Source of the DNA: Hyphomonas johnsonii MHS-2
Lineage (GTDB): Bacteria; Pseudomonadota; Alphaproteobacteria; Caulobacterales; Hyphomonadaceae
Assembly: GCF_000685275.1 (NCBI RefSeq)
Contig: NZ_ARYK01000001.1
Coordinates: forward strand, 310,001 to 374,000
Length of the DNA: 64,000 nucleotides
Direction: 5' to 3'
The translations under genes and the position numbers were made by a program. The notes under the pieces were generated by a model. That model did no database searches and had not been told where the DNA came from. It saw only the letters and a list, made by a program, of their open reading frames with translations. Positions 44,791-52,853 of this stretch are shown here, piece by piece (the stretch's first letter is position 1; the number at the start of each line of letters is the position of its first letter).

Positions 44791-47031
44791 TTACTTCGAA
44801 ATTCGTCCTTCTTCGCCGCAGGTGTCACATTCCGTGTCGCCATCCTCGCTGATGGCGAACAGCGTGAAGCTGCCGCAATTCGCGCAGGCGTCGCTCAGGT
44901 AATCCGGGGCGTCGAGTTCCGCGGACTCCTCGTCGGCGTCCGATTCGGCCTGTTTCTCGGCGCGGCGCTTGTCGAGGACGACGATATTGTCGGGCAGGTG
45001 GCCGCGGGCGTATCCGCGCGAGATGATCTGGGCGGCCTCTTCGGTGAAGGGCGCCGGTTCGCGTGTTGCGTCGCCCGCCCCGCGGCCGAGCCCGTCATGG
45101 GTGACGTCGACTTCGGCGAGATCGTCGCGGCCAAGATAGGACACGGCGAGTTCCCGGAAGATGTAGTCGAGGATGGAGGTGGCCCGGGTGATGCGGTCAT
45201 TGCCGGTGACCTGGCCGGCCGGTTCGAACCGGGTGAACACGAAGGCATCGACGAACTCTTCCAGCGGCACGCCGTATTGCAGGCCGATCGATGTCGCGAT
45301 GGCGAAATTGTTCATCAGGCTGCGGAAAGCGGCGCCTTCCTTGTGCATGTCGAGGAAGATTTCGCCGAGATGGCCGTCATCGAACTCGCCGGTGTGCAGG
45401 TAGACCTTGTGGCCGCCGACGGTGGCTTTCTGGATGTAGCCCTTGCGCCGGTCCGGCAGGCGGGTGCGGGCCGCGGGATGGGCTTCGGTGAATTCGGGCG
45501 AGGCGGCCGGGACGGCGGCGTCGTCGGCGAGTTCCTCGGCCAGCGAGATGATGTGCTCCATGCGCTCGCGAACGTCTTCGCCAGCCGGGGCGCGGTGCCC
45601 GGCGAGGTGGGCCGACAGGCCGTTCCCGATGATCGCCTCAACCATGCCGAGCCCGGCGCGGGCACCGACCGAAACGACCACGTTGCCGCCAAGTACCTTG
45701 CTGCAGGCGGCAGCAAACCGGACTTCGTCGTCCGGGCTGGGGTGCATGGTGAAGCCGCACTGCTGCATCGACTGGGCGGCGATGGTTTCGCCGGCACCGT
45801 CAATCGCTGCTTCGGCGCTGGCGATGTCTGCGCGGGAAAAGCCCATGGCGGACAGGACGCCGCGGCCGTCAGCGTCAAAGTTTTCAGGAGTCAGCTTGAG
45901 GTCGTGCGAAATGATCTCGTCACCCAGCACCCAGCGCGAGAAGGCGGCATTGAGGGGCAGGCCCTCGCCGATGGCGCGGCTGACGCGTTCAAGCGCCGCT
46001 TCGCTGAAGCCGCGGTCGCGCAGGCGGGTGGTGCCGAGGGCGAGGTCGAGATCCTGGGCGCCGGAATGGGTGATCGCCTCGAGGATGCCCGGCAGGGCTG
46101 CGGGGGCGCGGATGGCGAGGCCGAGACGGGCGGAGCGGGCGAGGCTTGGCGCATCGTCCCCGAAGGCCAGCACGGTCCGCACGGGTGCGGCACCGTCGCT
46201 CTCGCAATCCGGCAGGATCACGGCAGGGTCTGACACCGGCACGATGGCGACAGTACAGGCATGCTTCGGGCCGGCCTTGCGGGCCTGGAGGCCGAGCGCC
46301 CTGGCGTTGGTGGCCGTGAAGGCGGCCCCGGTCGCGGCAGACCTGACAAGTGCGGTGAGCGCGGCGCCTGCGGCCAGGCCTTCCGGCGAGGCATAGTCAT
46401 GGCCGAGCGCCATCACGGCGGCACCGAGGCCCGTGATGACGATGACGCCATCGGTCATCGCCTGGGCGGCTGCCGCGACAGCGGAAACCAGGAACCCGTC
46501 CTGCAGGCCGTCGGGGCTGGCTGCCTGCGAGACGTCTACGGCGCGGGCGGGACAGGTCGGCGCGGGCAGCGCGTCCTGCAGGAAATACACCTCGCCGCCT
46601 TCGCGCAGGGCGGCGAGCAGAGTCGGTTCGAGCGCAGGTTCGAATGGGGTCGCGGTGAACACGGCGGGGGCGGGTGCCGGCGTGTCGACGGCGGCTGCGC
46701 GCAGGCCGTCAGCGGTGCGCAGGATGCCGCCGGGCAGGCGCAGCGCCTCTTCCAGCAGGTCCTGCGGGAAGCCGGAGGCGAGGGCCTCGGCGAGTTCGGC
46801 ATTGCGGGGCGCCGGCCCGAGACGTTCGAGCATCTCGGCCAGGGCCAGCTGTGACACGCTTTGCAGGCTGGCCGCAGAGGCAGCGGCGCCGATGGTGTCG
46901 AGCGCAGCGTAGGTCATCGGCGTCGGCGTGGCCCCGGCAGCGCGGGACAGGCGGCCAAATGGCACCTGCAGGGACAGGAGCCCGTCTGATTCGGCGGCGA
47001 TCAGGATTTCGTCCCGGGTCTCGTCAGGCAT
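44791..47031 (-). CDS. NrdJ-derived TSCPD protein lacking the catalytic N-terminal half
   Basis: 746 residues from the ATG at 47031, selected by an AGGA seven bases upstream. The C-terminal part (about 523-640: [20 protein letters not shown] and [17 protein letters not shown]) is almost the standard TSCPD domain of coenzyme-B12 ribonucleotide reductase, followed by the NrdJ-type zinc ribbon CANCG...CDTCG (716-738). Upstream, about 195-480 aligns by eye with the second half of the NrdJ barrel ([56 protein letters not shown]). The active loop PTGTIG is replaced by PVSDPAVI. The catalytic first half is absent; residues 1-190 are unrelated and Ala-rich. Probably a catalytically dead partner or regulator. 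It is monocistronic. Confidence 0.8.
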   Translation of the reverse strand: MPDETRDEILIAAESDGLLSLQVPFGRLSRAAGATPTPMTYAALDTIGAAASAASLQSVSQLALAEMLERLGPAPRNAELAEALASGFPQDLLEEALRLPGGILRTADGLRAAAVDTPAPAPAVFTATPFEPALEPTLLAALREGGEVYFLQDALPAPTCPARAVDVSQAASPDGLQDGFLVSAVAAAAQAMTDGVIVITGLGAAVMALGHDYASPEGLAAGAALTALVRSAATGAAFTATNARALGLQARKAGPKHACTVAIVPVSDPAVILPDCESDGAAPVRTVLAFGDDAPSLARSARLGLAIRAPAALPGILEAITHSGAQDLDLALGTTRLRDRGFSEAALERVSRAIGEGLPLNAAFSRWVLGDEIISHDLKLTPENFDADGRGVLSAMGFSRADIASAEAAIDGAGETIAAQSMQQCGFTMHPSPDDEVRFAAACSKVLGGNVVVSVGARAGLGMVEAIIGNGLSAHLAGHRAPAGEDVRERMEHIISLAEELADDAAVPAASPEFTEAHPAARTRLPDRRKGYIQKATVGGHKVYLHTGEFDDGHLGEIFLDMHKEGAAFRSLMNNFAIATSIGLQYGVPLEEFVDAFVFTRFEPAGQVTGNDRITRATSILDYIFRELAVSYLGRDDLAEVDVTHDGLGRGAGDATREPAPFTEEAAQIISRGYARGHLPDNIVVLDKRRAEKQAESDADEESAELDAPDYLSDACANCGSFTLFAISEDGDTECDTCGEEGRISK

Positions 47032-47052
47032 GTGCATTTCCTTGCGAATCAC

Positions 47053-47067
47053 TCACGCAAAGCGTGA
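47053..47067. promoter_or_regulatory. Inverted repeat upstream of the NrdJ-like gene
   Basis: TCACGC (47053-47058), AAA, GCGTGA (47062-47067) is a perfect six-base dyad ending 22 bases before the start of the NrdJ-like gene. It does not resemble the paired NrdR boxes, and no cobalamin-riboswitch B12 box is found upstream. Confidence 0.35.
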
Positions 47068-47293
47068 CCGGTCAGGCGGGCGGCTTCAACCGGTATTGCG
47101 CAACTAAATCGGCGAGATCACAAGATTCTGGAGGGGGTGGGCCGGATGGGCCTGTTTGACGGGGAATTCGGCTTGCCATAGCGCAAAAGCCACAGGCTGT
47201 CGCGTTCGCTGCATTGCGTGCCCTGCCGCACTGGATTAACAGCCCGGGGGGCGCCATATTGCGGCCATCAAGTCAGGTCAGGACAGGCAAACA

Positions 47294-47686
47294 ATGCTGA
47301 AGCAGATTTTCACCTGGTGGAGCGGTAGTACCGTGGGCGCCTCGTTCGATATCAAGCGGCGCAGCGGCTATATCGGCACCGATGAGTACGGCAACAAGTA
47401 TTTCGAGGAGCGCAAGCCCTCGCTGGAAGGGCGTCATCGCCGCTATGTGCAGTACAAGGGCCTCGCCGAACCGTCCAAGGTTCCGGCCGACTGGCATGGC
47501 TGGCTGCACCATACCGTCAGCGAGCCGCCGACCCATATGCCGCTGGAGCGGCGCGAATGGGAAACTGACCACAAGCCGAACATGACCGGCACGCCCTATG
47601 CGACAACGCCCAAGGGCAGCCTGTCGTCGGGCGGCAAGCGGCAGAAATCCAACGACGACTACGAAGCGTGGACCCCTGATGCGTGA
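47294..47686 (+). CDS. NADH:ubiquinone oxidoreductase subunit NDUFA12
   Basis: 130 residues. The block VGASFDIKRRSGYIGTDEYGNKYFEER followed by RRYVQYKGLAEPSKVPADWHGWLHH is the NDUFA12 (B17.2) signature, an accessory subunit of complex I found in alphaproteobacteria and mitochondria. It sits on the peripheral arm near the junction with the membrane arm. It is the first gene of a plus-strand cluster and overlaps mlaD by eight bases (47679-47686). Confidence 0.95.
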   Translation: MLKQIFTWWSGSTVGASFDIKRRSGYIGTDEYGNKYFEERKPSLEGRHRRYVQYKGLAEPSKVPADWHGWLHHTVSEPPTHMPLERREWETDHKPNMTGTPYATTPKGSLSSGGKRQKSNDDYEAWTPDA

Positions 47687-48224
47687 ATCTGTCTTTGAAA
47701 CCCTGGTCGGCGCGCTGGTCGTCGGCGTGGCTGCGGTGTTCCTGTGGTTTGCGCTCGCTGTCGGCGGCGATGCCCAGCAGAGCGGTGACCAGTACACCGT
47801 GCTGGCGCGTTTCAACAATGTGTCCGGCATTTCGCGCGGTTCCGACGTGCGGGTCGCGGGCGTGAAGGCGGGCGTGGTGAAATCCATTGATGGGGACCCA
47901 ACCGCATTCGAAGCGGTCCTGACCCTGTCGCTGGACAAGAAATGGGAGCTGCCGGACGATACCGACGCGCGCATCTCGACCGACGGCCTTCTGGGAAGCA
48001 GCTATATCGCGCTCGAAGCCGGCGGCAGCTATGACATCATTCCGCAGGATGGCACCGGCGAGATCCAGTACACGCGCGGCAGTGTCGACCTGTTGACCCT
48101 GTTTGCATCATTCGCCGGCGGCGGCGGTGGTGGAGATGCGAGCGCGGCCAGCGCGCCTGCCCCTGCGACAGACGCCCGTTCGGTGAGCGACGATCCCTAT
48201 CCTGCAGGAGATGACAGCCAGTGA
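47679..48224 (+). CDS. mlaD: MlaD-type outer-membrane lipid asymmetry protein
   Basis: 181 residues from the ATG at 47679. An N-terminal membrane helix (ETLVGALVVGVAAVFLWFALAV) is followed by one MCE domain (YTVLARFNNVSGISRGSDVRVAGVKAGVV...ARISTDGLLGSSYIALEAGG), then a glycine/alanine-rich tail. It binds phospholipid at the inner membrane as the solute-binding part of an MlaFEDB ABC importer. The ATPase and permease genes (mlaF, mlaE) are not here, an arrangement common in this lineage. Translationally coupled on both sides: 8-base overlap with NDUFA12 and GTGA with the DUF2155 gene. Confidence 0.92.
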   Translation: MRESVFETLVGALVVGVAAVFLWFALAVGGDAQQSGDQYTVLARFNNVSGISRGSDVRVAGVKAGVVKSIDGDPTAFEAVLTLSLDKKWELPDDTDARISTDGLLGSSYIALEAGGSYDIIPQDGTGEIQYTRGSVDLLTLFASFAGGGGGGDASAASAPAPATDARSVSDDPYPAGDDSQ

Positions 48225-48703
48225 TCCGCTTCCTGATCGCCAGCACAATCGGCCTCAGCCTGCTTGGCGCCGCGCATGCTGCGACGTTCGTGCAGAAGGA
48301 CCGGGCAACGCTGCGTGCGCTGGACAAGATTACCGGCCGTTCGACGGATATCGAGGTCAAGGTGGGCGAGCCGGTGGTTTTCGGATCGCTGAAAGTGGAA
48401 CTGAAGGCCTGTTACCAGACCCCACCCGAGGAAGCGCCCGAAAGCGCGGCATTCCTCAAGATCGACTCGACCCAGCCAGTGGCGGTCGAGACGATGGACG
48501 CTGCGGTGGCGGCTGAAGAGGTCGAGACGGTCAACGAGGACAATCCGGAACTGTTTTCCGGCTGGATGTATGCCTCGTCACCCGGCCTCAGCGCGCTGGA
48601 GCACCCTGTCTATGACATCTGGGTGATCCGCTGCACGGCTTCGGCGCCGGTGAAACTGTCCGATCCGGTGGTGCCGACGGATACCGAGCCGGAACCGGAA
48701 TAG
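48221..48703 (+). CDS. DUF2155 domain-containing secreted protein
   Basis: 160 residues from a GTG start overlapping the mlaD stop (48221-48224). A signal peptide (MIRFLIASTIGLSLLGAAHA) precedes the DUF2155 blocks: TLRALDKITGRSTDIEVKVGEPVVFGSL, ACYQTPPEEAPESAAFL and the C-terminal YASSPGLSALEHPVYDIWVIRC. The family is periplasmic with unknown function and is regularly placed next to mlaD and aat in alphaproteobacteria. The final 30 codons (48610-48703), including the conserved YDIWVIRC, are also read antisense as the C-terminus of Aat. Confidence 0.9.
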   Translation: MIRFLIASTIGLSLLGAAHAATFVQKDRATLRALDKITGRSTDIEVKVGEPVVFGSLKVELKACYQTPPEEAPESAAFLKIDSTQPVAVETMDAAVAAEEVETVNEDNPELFSGWMYASSPGLSALEHPVYDIWVIRCTASAPVKLSDPVVPTDTEPEPE

Positions 48704-49293
48704 AAGTTCGCCTTGAGCGGCAGCGCGTCGCGCAGCAGGGCCTTGAACTGGAAGCGCGGAACTTCGATCAAGCCGAATTGTTCGAGATGCGGATTGTGGA
48801 ACTGCGCATCCAGCAAGGCATATCCCCCCGCAATCAACCGCGCGACCAGATGGACCAGCGCGATCTTTGATGCGTCCGTGGCGCGGGAAAACATGCTCTC
48901 CCCGAAGAACGCGCCGCCGACGGAGACGCCATAGAGCCCGCCGACAAGCTGGTCGCCGTCCCAGCATTCAACGGAATGGGCGTGACCTTCACGGTGCAGC
49001 GCACTGTAAAGGTTGAGGATCGCGGAATTGATCCAGGTGCTGTCGCGGTCTTCGGTCTCTTCGCCGCAGAACTCCATGACGCGCGTGAAGGCCGTATCCA
49101 CCGTGATACGGAACGGATCCTTCTTCACGGTCCGCTTCAGGCGGCGCGGGATATGGAACGCGTCGAGCGGAAGGATGCCGCGCATGTCGGGGTCGACCAG
49201 GAACAGGTTCGGGTCATCGCGCGAGTCCGCCATCGGGAAGACTCCGCGGCGATAGCAGGCGAGCAGGTCCTGGGTTCCGAAACGCGACGACAT
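48610..49293 (-). CDS. aat: Leucyl/phenylalanyl-tRNA--protein transferase
   Basis: 227 residues from the ATG at 49293; the longer frame to 49497 enters accC. The family blocks LLACYRRGVFPMADSRDD, HIPRRLKRTVKKDPFRITVDTAF, HSVECWDGDQLVGGLYGVSVGGAFFGESMF and HLVARLIAGGYALLDAQFHNPHLEQFG are all present. It adds Leu or Phe to N-terminal Lys/Arg, creating N-degrons for ClpS-ClpAP. The C-terminal QRITQMS agrees with the usual QxxSQTS-like ending, so the 94-base antisense overlap with DUF2155 is real. It is downstream of accC in the aroQ-accB-accC-aat operon. Confidence 0.95.
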   Translation of the reverse strand: MSSRFGTQDLLACYRRGVFPMADSRDDPNLFLVDPDMRGILPLDAFHIPRRLKRTVKKDPFRITVDTAFTRVMEFCGEETEDRDSTWINSAILNLYSALHREGHAHSVECWDGDQLVGGLYGVSVGGAFFGESMFSRATDASKIALVHLVARLIAGGYALLDAQFHNPHLEQFGLIEVPRFQFKALLRDALPLKANFYSGSGSVSVGTTGSDSFTGAEAVQRITQMS

Positions 49294-49366
49294 CAGACGA
49301 ATATGAATCCCGCTGGCGCGCCTGTCCATGGGGCAGGCAATGGCGTTTGTGGAGAAAGCCCGTGAC

Positions 49367-50737
49367 CTATTCGGCTGGCAGCTTGTTCTCGTCGAGGAAT
49401 TTTTCGAGCCAGTGAATGTTGTATTCCCCGGCCTGCACGTCCGCATTGTCGACGAGGCGGCGGTGGAGGTCGAGGGTCGTGTAGACGCCGCCGACAACCA
49501 TTTCCGCGAGGGCCCGGCGCAGGCGCATGATGCACTCGCGGCGGGTGCGTCCGTGCACGATGAGCTTGCCGATCAGCGAGTCATAATGGGGCGGGATGCG
49601 GTAGCCGGCATAGGCCGCGCTGTCGAGGCGCACGTCCGGGCCACCCGGCGCGTGGAAATCGGTGATCAGGCCGGGCGACGGCACGAAGGTTTCCGGATGC
49701 TCGGCATTGATACGGCACTCGATGGCGTGGCCGAGCAGCATGACGTCTTCCTGCCGGAAGGAGAGTTCCTTGCCTTCGGCGATCCGGATCTGTTCGCGCA
49801 CGAGGTCGATACCGGTGATCATTTCGGTGACCGGGTGTTCGACCTGGAGACGGGTGTTCATTTCGATGAAGTAGAACTTGCCGTCCTCGTAGAGGAATTC
49901 GACCGTGCCGGCGCCGCGATAGCCGAGCTTTTCCATCGCGCGGGCGCAGATGCCGCCGATTTCCTCGCGCTGGACCTGGTTGAGGGCGGGCGAGGGCGCT
50001 TCCTCGAAGACTTTCTGGTTGCGGCGCTGCAGCGAGCAGTCGCGCTCCCAGAGGTGCGCCACGTTGCCGTGCGTGTCGGCGATGATCTGGACTTCGATAT
50101 GGCGCGGGCCCTGGAGGTATTTCTCGAGATAGACCGCGTCATCGCCGAAGGCGGCCTTGGCCTCTGTCTTGGCCGTCTTCACGGCATTTTCGAGATCGGC
50201 CTCGGTCTTCGCGAGCTTCATGCCGCGTCCGCCGCCACCGGAGGATGCCTTGACCAGGACCGGGTAGCCGATCTTCTTGGCGGCTTTCTTGGCTTCGCTG
50301 ATCGATGTGAGCGCGCCTTCGGAGCCGGGAACGCAGGGCACGCCGGCCTTGATCATGGCGGCCTTGGCAGCGATCTTGTCGCCCATGATGCGGATGTGTT
50401 CGGCGGTCGGGCCGATGAAGGCGAGGCCGTGGGCTTCGACCATTTCGGCGAACTGGGCATTTTCCGACAGGAAGCCGTAGCCGGGGTGGATCGCGTCGGC
50501 GCCGGTGATTTCGGCGGCAGCGAGAATCTGCGATTTCTTGAGATAGCTTTCCGAAGACGGCGGCGGGCCGATGCAGACACTTTCGTCGGCAAGGCGGACG
50601 GCCATGGCGTCACGGTCGGCGGTCGAATGGACCACGACCGTCATCAGGCCCATTTCCTTGCAGGCGCGGTGTATCCGCAGGGCGATCTCGCCGCGGTTGG
50701 CGATCAGGACCTTTTTGATCGTGCGTTGTTCCGACAT
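49367..50737 (-). CDS. accC: Acetyl-CoA carboxylase biotin carboxylase subunit
   Basis: 456 residues. It carboxylates the biotin on AccB using ATP and bicarbonate, the first step of fatty acid synthesis. It has the ATP-grasp glycine loop [11 protein letters not shown], the catalytic [17 protein letters not shown] and [21 protein letters not shown]. The length is normal. It follows accB after one base and precedes aat, the usual alphaproteobacterial order. Confidence 0.97.
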   Translation of the reverse strand: MSEQRTIKKVLIANRGEIALRIHRACKEMGLMTVVVHSTADRDAMAVRLADESVCIGPPPSSESYLKKSQILAAAEITGADAIHPGYGFLSENAQFAEMVEAHGLAFIGPTAEHIRIMGDKIAAKAAMIKAGVPCVPGSEGALTSISEAKKAAKKIGYPVLVKASSGGGGRGMKLAKTEADLENAVKTAKTEAKAAFGDDAVYLEKYLQGPRHIEVQIIADTHGNVAHLWERDCSLQRRNQKVFEEAPSPALNQVQREEIGGICARAMEKLGYRGAGTVEFLYEDGKFYFIEMNTRLQVEHPVTEMITGIDLVREQIRIAEGKELSFRQEDVMLLGHAIECRINAEHPETFVPSPGLITDFHAPGGPDVRLDSAAYAGYRIPPHYDSLIGKLIVHGRTRRECIMRLRRALAEMVVGGVYTTLDLHRRLVDNADVQAGEYNIHWLEKFLDENKLPAE

Positions 50738-50738
50738 G

Positions 50739-51209
50739 CTATTCGATCAGGGCCAGCGCTTCACCGAATTCCACCGGCTGGGCATCGATGACGTAGACCG
50801 CCTTGAGTGTGCCGGACCTGTCGGCCTCGACGGGGTTGAAGGTCTTCATGGCTTCGACCAGCATCAGCGTGTCGCCCTTGTTGATCTTGTCACCGATATT
50901 GAAGAATGGCTGGGCGCCCGGCTCGGCGGCGAGATAAACGGTCCCGACCATTGGCGACTTGATGGCCGCATCCGGTGCGCCGGCGGGGGCAGGCGCGGCC
51001 GCAGGCGGGGCGCCGGCGGGGGCCGGGGCTGGCGCGGCGGCAGCGGGTGCAGCCATGACGGCGCTTTGCATGACAGGCGCGGCGGGCTTGCTGACCCGGA
51101 TTCGCAGGCCGTCATGCTCGATCTCGACTTCGCCGAGGTCGGCCTCCCGCAGGATTGCGGCCAGTTCCCGGACGAGGCCGGTATCGAGTTTGGTCTTTGC
51201 AGTACTCAT
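50739..51209 (-). CDS. accB: Acetyl-CoA carboxylase biotin carboxyl carrier protein
   Basis: 156 residues. The C-terminal biotinyl domain carries the acceptor Lys122 in VEAMKTFN; the residue after the lysine is Thr, not the common Met. It is preceded by an alanine/proline-rich flexible linker (about residues 53-82, with [13 protein letters not shown]). The N-terminal region (ALAAIL-like helix, [18 protein letters not shown]) is typical. It starts between aroQ and accC with short gaps, part of the same operon. Confidence 0.96.
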   Translation of the reverse strand: MSTAKTKLDTGLVRELAAILREADLGEVEIEHDGLRIRVSKPAAPVMQSAVMAAPAAAAPAPAPAGAPPAAAPAPAGAPDAAIKSPMVGTVYLAAEPGAQPFFNIGDKINKGDTLMLVEAMKTFNPVEADRSGTLKAVYVIDAQPVEFGEALALIE

Positions 51210-51215
51210 GGGACG

Positions 51216-51659
51216 CTAAGTATCTCCTTGGCCCGTCAGGGACTTGGCTGCCAGAAGCGCAAGCTCATAACCGTAGGCACCGAGACCTGCAATCGTAGCT
51301 TTTGCGACAGGCGCAACATAATTCACATGGCGGAAAGCCTCGCGCGCCGCCGGGTTGGACAGGTGCACTTCTATGATTGGCACCTTGCAGGCCCTGAGGG
51401 CATCATGCAAGGCCACAGATGTGTGCGTATAGGCACCGGCATTGAGGATGATGGCCGAGCCCTCACGGGAGGCTTCCTGTACCCAGTCCACCAGTTCGCC
51501 TTCATGATTGGTCTGGCGCGCCTCGATCGGCACGCCGCCGGACAGGCTGCGCAGGCGGGTGTGGATATCTTCGAGTGTTTCGCGACCATAGATCTCCGGC
51601 TCGCGCGTACCGAGCAGGTTGAGGTTTGGCCCACCGAGAACATATATCGGTTTTGACAT
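51216..51659 (-). CDS. aroQ: 3-dehydroquinate dehydratase, type II
   Basis: 147 residues from the ATG at 51659. The type II dodecameric enzyme of the shikimate pathway. The conserved [19 protein letters not shown] holds Arg19 and Tyr24 (catalytic tyrosine). [18 protein letters not shown] and [19 protein letters not shown] carry the other substrate residues. It heads the aroQ-accB-accC-aat operon and is divergent from thiS. Confidence 0.96.
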   Translation of the reverse strand: MSKPIYVLGGPNLNLLGTREPEIYGRETLEDIHTRLRSLSGGVPIEARQTNHEGELVDWVQEASREGSAIILNAGAYTHTSVALHDALRACKVPIIEVHLSNPAAREAFRHVNYVAPVAKATIAGLGAYGYELALLAAKSLTGQGDT

Positions 51660-51722
51660 GCGCCCCGTCTTGCTCTGGAACGCCCGGCAAGGCAAGGGGG
51701 GCAATGATCGGAGGTGCGGGAC

Positions 51723-51935
51723 ATGAAGATCACCCTGAATGGCGAAGTCCGGGACGTTGAGCCGGGCACGACGCTGGCCATGCTGGTAGCGGACCTGGCT
51801 GCGCACACCGGCCGCGACCCGCGCGGCGTGGCTGTGGAGCGGAACCTGGAGATCGTGCCGAAGTCGGAACACGCGTCGACTGTGCTCGAAGACGGTGACC
51901 GACTGGAGTTTGTGCAGTTTGTCGGCGGGGGGTGA
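51723..51935 (+). CDS. thiS: Sulfur carrier protein ThiS
   Basis: 70 residues from the ATG at 51723, with GGAGG nine bases upstream. A beta-grasp ubiquitin-like protein: [37 protein letters not shown] and a C-terminal FVQFVGGG. The terminal Gly-Gly is adenylated by ThiF and turned into a thiocarboxylate that donates sulfur to ThiG. The extra third glycine is unusual but keeps the GG motif. thiG follows, though after a 147-base gap with its own promoter candidate. Confidence 0.92.
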   Translation: MKITLNGEVRDVEPGTTLAMLVADLAAHTGRDPRGVAVERNLEIVPKSEHASTVLEDGDRLEFVQFVGGG

Positions 51936-52003
51936 GGGCCCGAAGCCGTGCGTTCGTGTGACCGTGAACCGCGCCCCGGTTGCAGGCCGCACAAATTCCA
52001 GGA

Positions 52004-52047
52004 TGACAGGATGTCAGGTTGACGCTGGGATCGTACCCGCTCAATAC
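52004..52047 (+). promoter_or_regulatory. Candidate thiG promoter with adjacent dyad
   Basis: TTGACG (52019-52024) and CAATAC (52042-52047) are 17 bases apart and end 35 bases before the thiG start. Immediately upstream lies a perfect dyad, TGACA-GGA-TGTCA (52004-52016), placed where an activator or repressor would bind. No TPP-riboswitch motif (CTGAGA) is seen in the 147-base gap. Confidence 0.4.
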
Positions 52048-52082
52048 CAGTCGCAATAGTTGCTCAGGATTCACCAAAAGCC

Positions 52083-52853
52083 ATGCCAGACCCGTTGATC
52101 ATCGCCGGAAAATCCTATGACTCGCGCCTGATTGTCGGCACCGGAAAGTATGCCAATTACCAGCAGAATGCCGATGCGGCGCGCGCGGCGGGGGCAGAGA
52201 TCGTCACTGTGGCCCTGCGCCGGGTGAACCTGTCGGACCCGAGCCAGGAAATACTGACCGATTTCGTCAAGCCGGACGAGTTCACCTACCTGCCCAATAC
52301 GGCGGGCTGTTACACCGCTGACGAGGCCGTGCGGACCTTGCGCCTGGCCCGCGAGGCTGGCGGCTGGAACCTGGTGAAGCTGGAAGTGCTGGCCGACCAG
52401 AAGACGCTCTACCCCAACATGCCGGAGACGCTGACCGCCGCAAAGGCGCTGATCGCGGACGGGTTCGAAGTGATGGTCTACTGCTCGGATGACCCGGTTT
52501 ATGCGAAGATGCTGGAAGATGCCGGCTGTTGCGCAATCATGCCGCTGGGCAGCCTGATCGGTTCCGGGCTTGGCATCATGAACCCCGTGAACATCCGCCT
52601 GATCGTTGAGCAGACGCGCGTGCCGGTGATCGTGGACGCTGGCGTCGGAACGGCATCTGACGCGGCGATCGCGATGGAGCTTGGCTGTGATGGTGTGCTG
52701 ATGAACACGGCGATTGCCGCTGCCAGGGACCCGGTCCTGATGGCGAGCGCGATGAAGCATGCCGTGATTGCCGGGCGCGAAGCCTATCTCGCCGGGCGCA
52801 TGCCGAAGAAACTATATGCCGATCCGAGCAGCCCCTTGGCAGGGCTGATCTAG
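52083..52853 (+). CDS. thiG: Thiazole synthase ThiG
   Basis: 256 residues, a TIM barrel that makes the thiazole phosphate carboxylate from 1-deoxy-xylulose-5-phosphate, dehydroglycine and ThiS-thiocarboxylate. Lys99 in WNLVKLEVL is the Schiff-base lysine. [39 protein letters not shown] and [33 protein letters not shown] are conserved. thiS is upstream; thiC, thiO, thiE and thiF are not in the window. The flavoprotein gene begins directly at its stop. Confidence 0.97.
   Translation: MPDPLIIAGKSYDSRLIVGTGKYANYQQNADAARAAGAEIVTVALRRVNLSDPSQEILTDFVKPDEFTYLPNTAGCYTADEAVRTLRLAREAGGWNLVKLEVLADQKTLYPNMPETLTAAKALIADGFEVMVYCSDDPVYAKMLEDAGCCAIMPLGSLIGSGLGIMNPVNIRLIVEQTRVPVIVDAGVGTASDAAIAMELGCDGVLMNTAIAAARDPVLMASAMKHAVIAGREAYLAGRMPKKLYADPSSPLAGLI

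Noticed and set aside
44782..46233. 483-codon plus-strand frame antisense to the NrdJ-like gene
   Set aside because: The repeated domain matches (TSCPD, zinc ribbon) are all on the minus strand; this frame is their mirror image.
47072..47257. 61-residue minus-strand frame upstream of the NrdJ-like gene
   Set aside because: Low complexity, no ribosome site and no recognisable fold; its C-terminal CDLADLVAQYRLKPPA looks peptide-like, but this is too weak to call a gene.
47032..47293. Cobalamin riboswitch upstream of the NrdJ-like gene
   Set aside because: No B12-box (GCCACTG-like) or conserved core is seen on the minus strand of this gap.
51660..52082. TPP riboswitch upstream of thiS or thiG
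   Set aside because: The conserved CTGAGA and ACCTGA-type segments are absent by eye on the plus strand.
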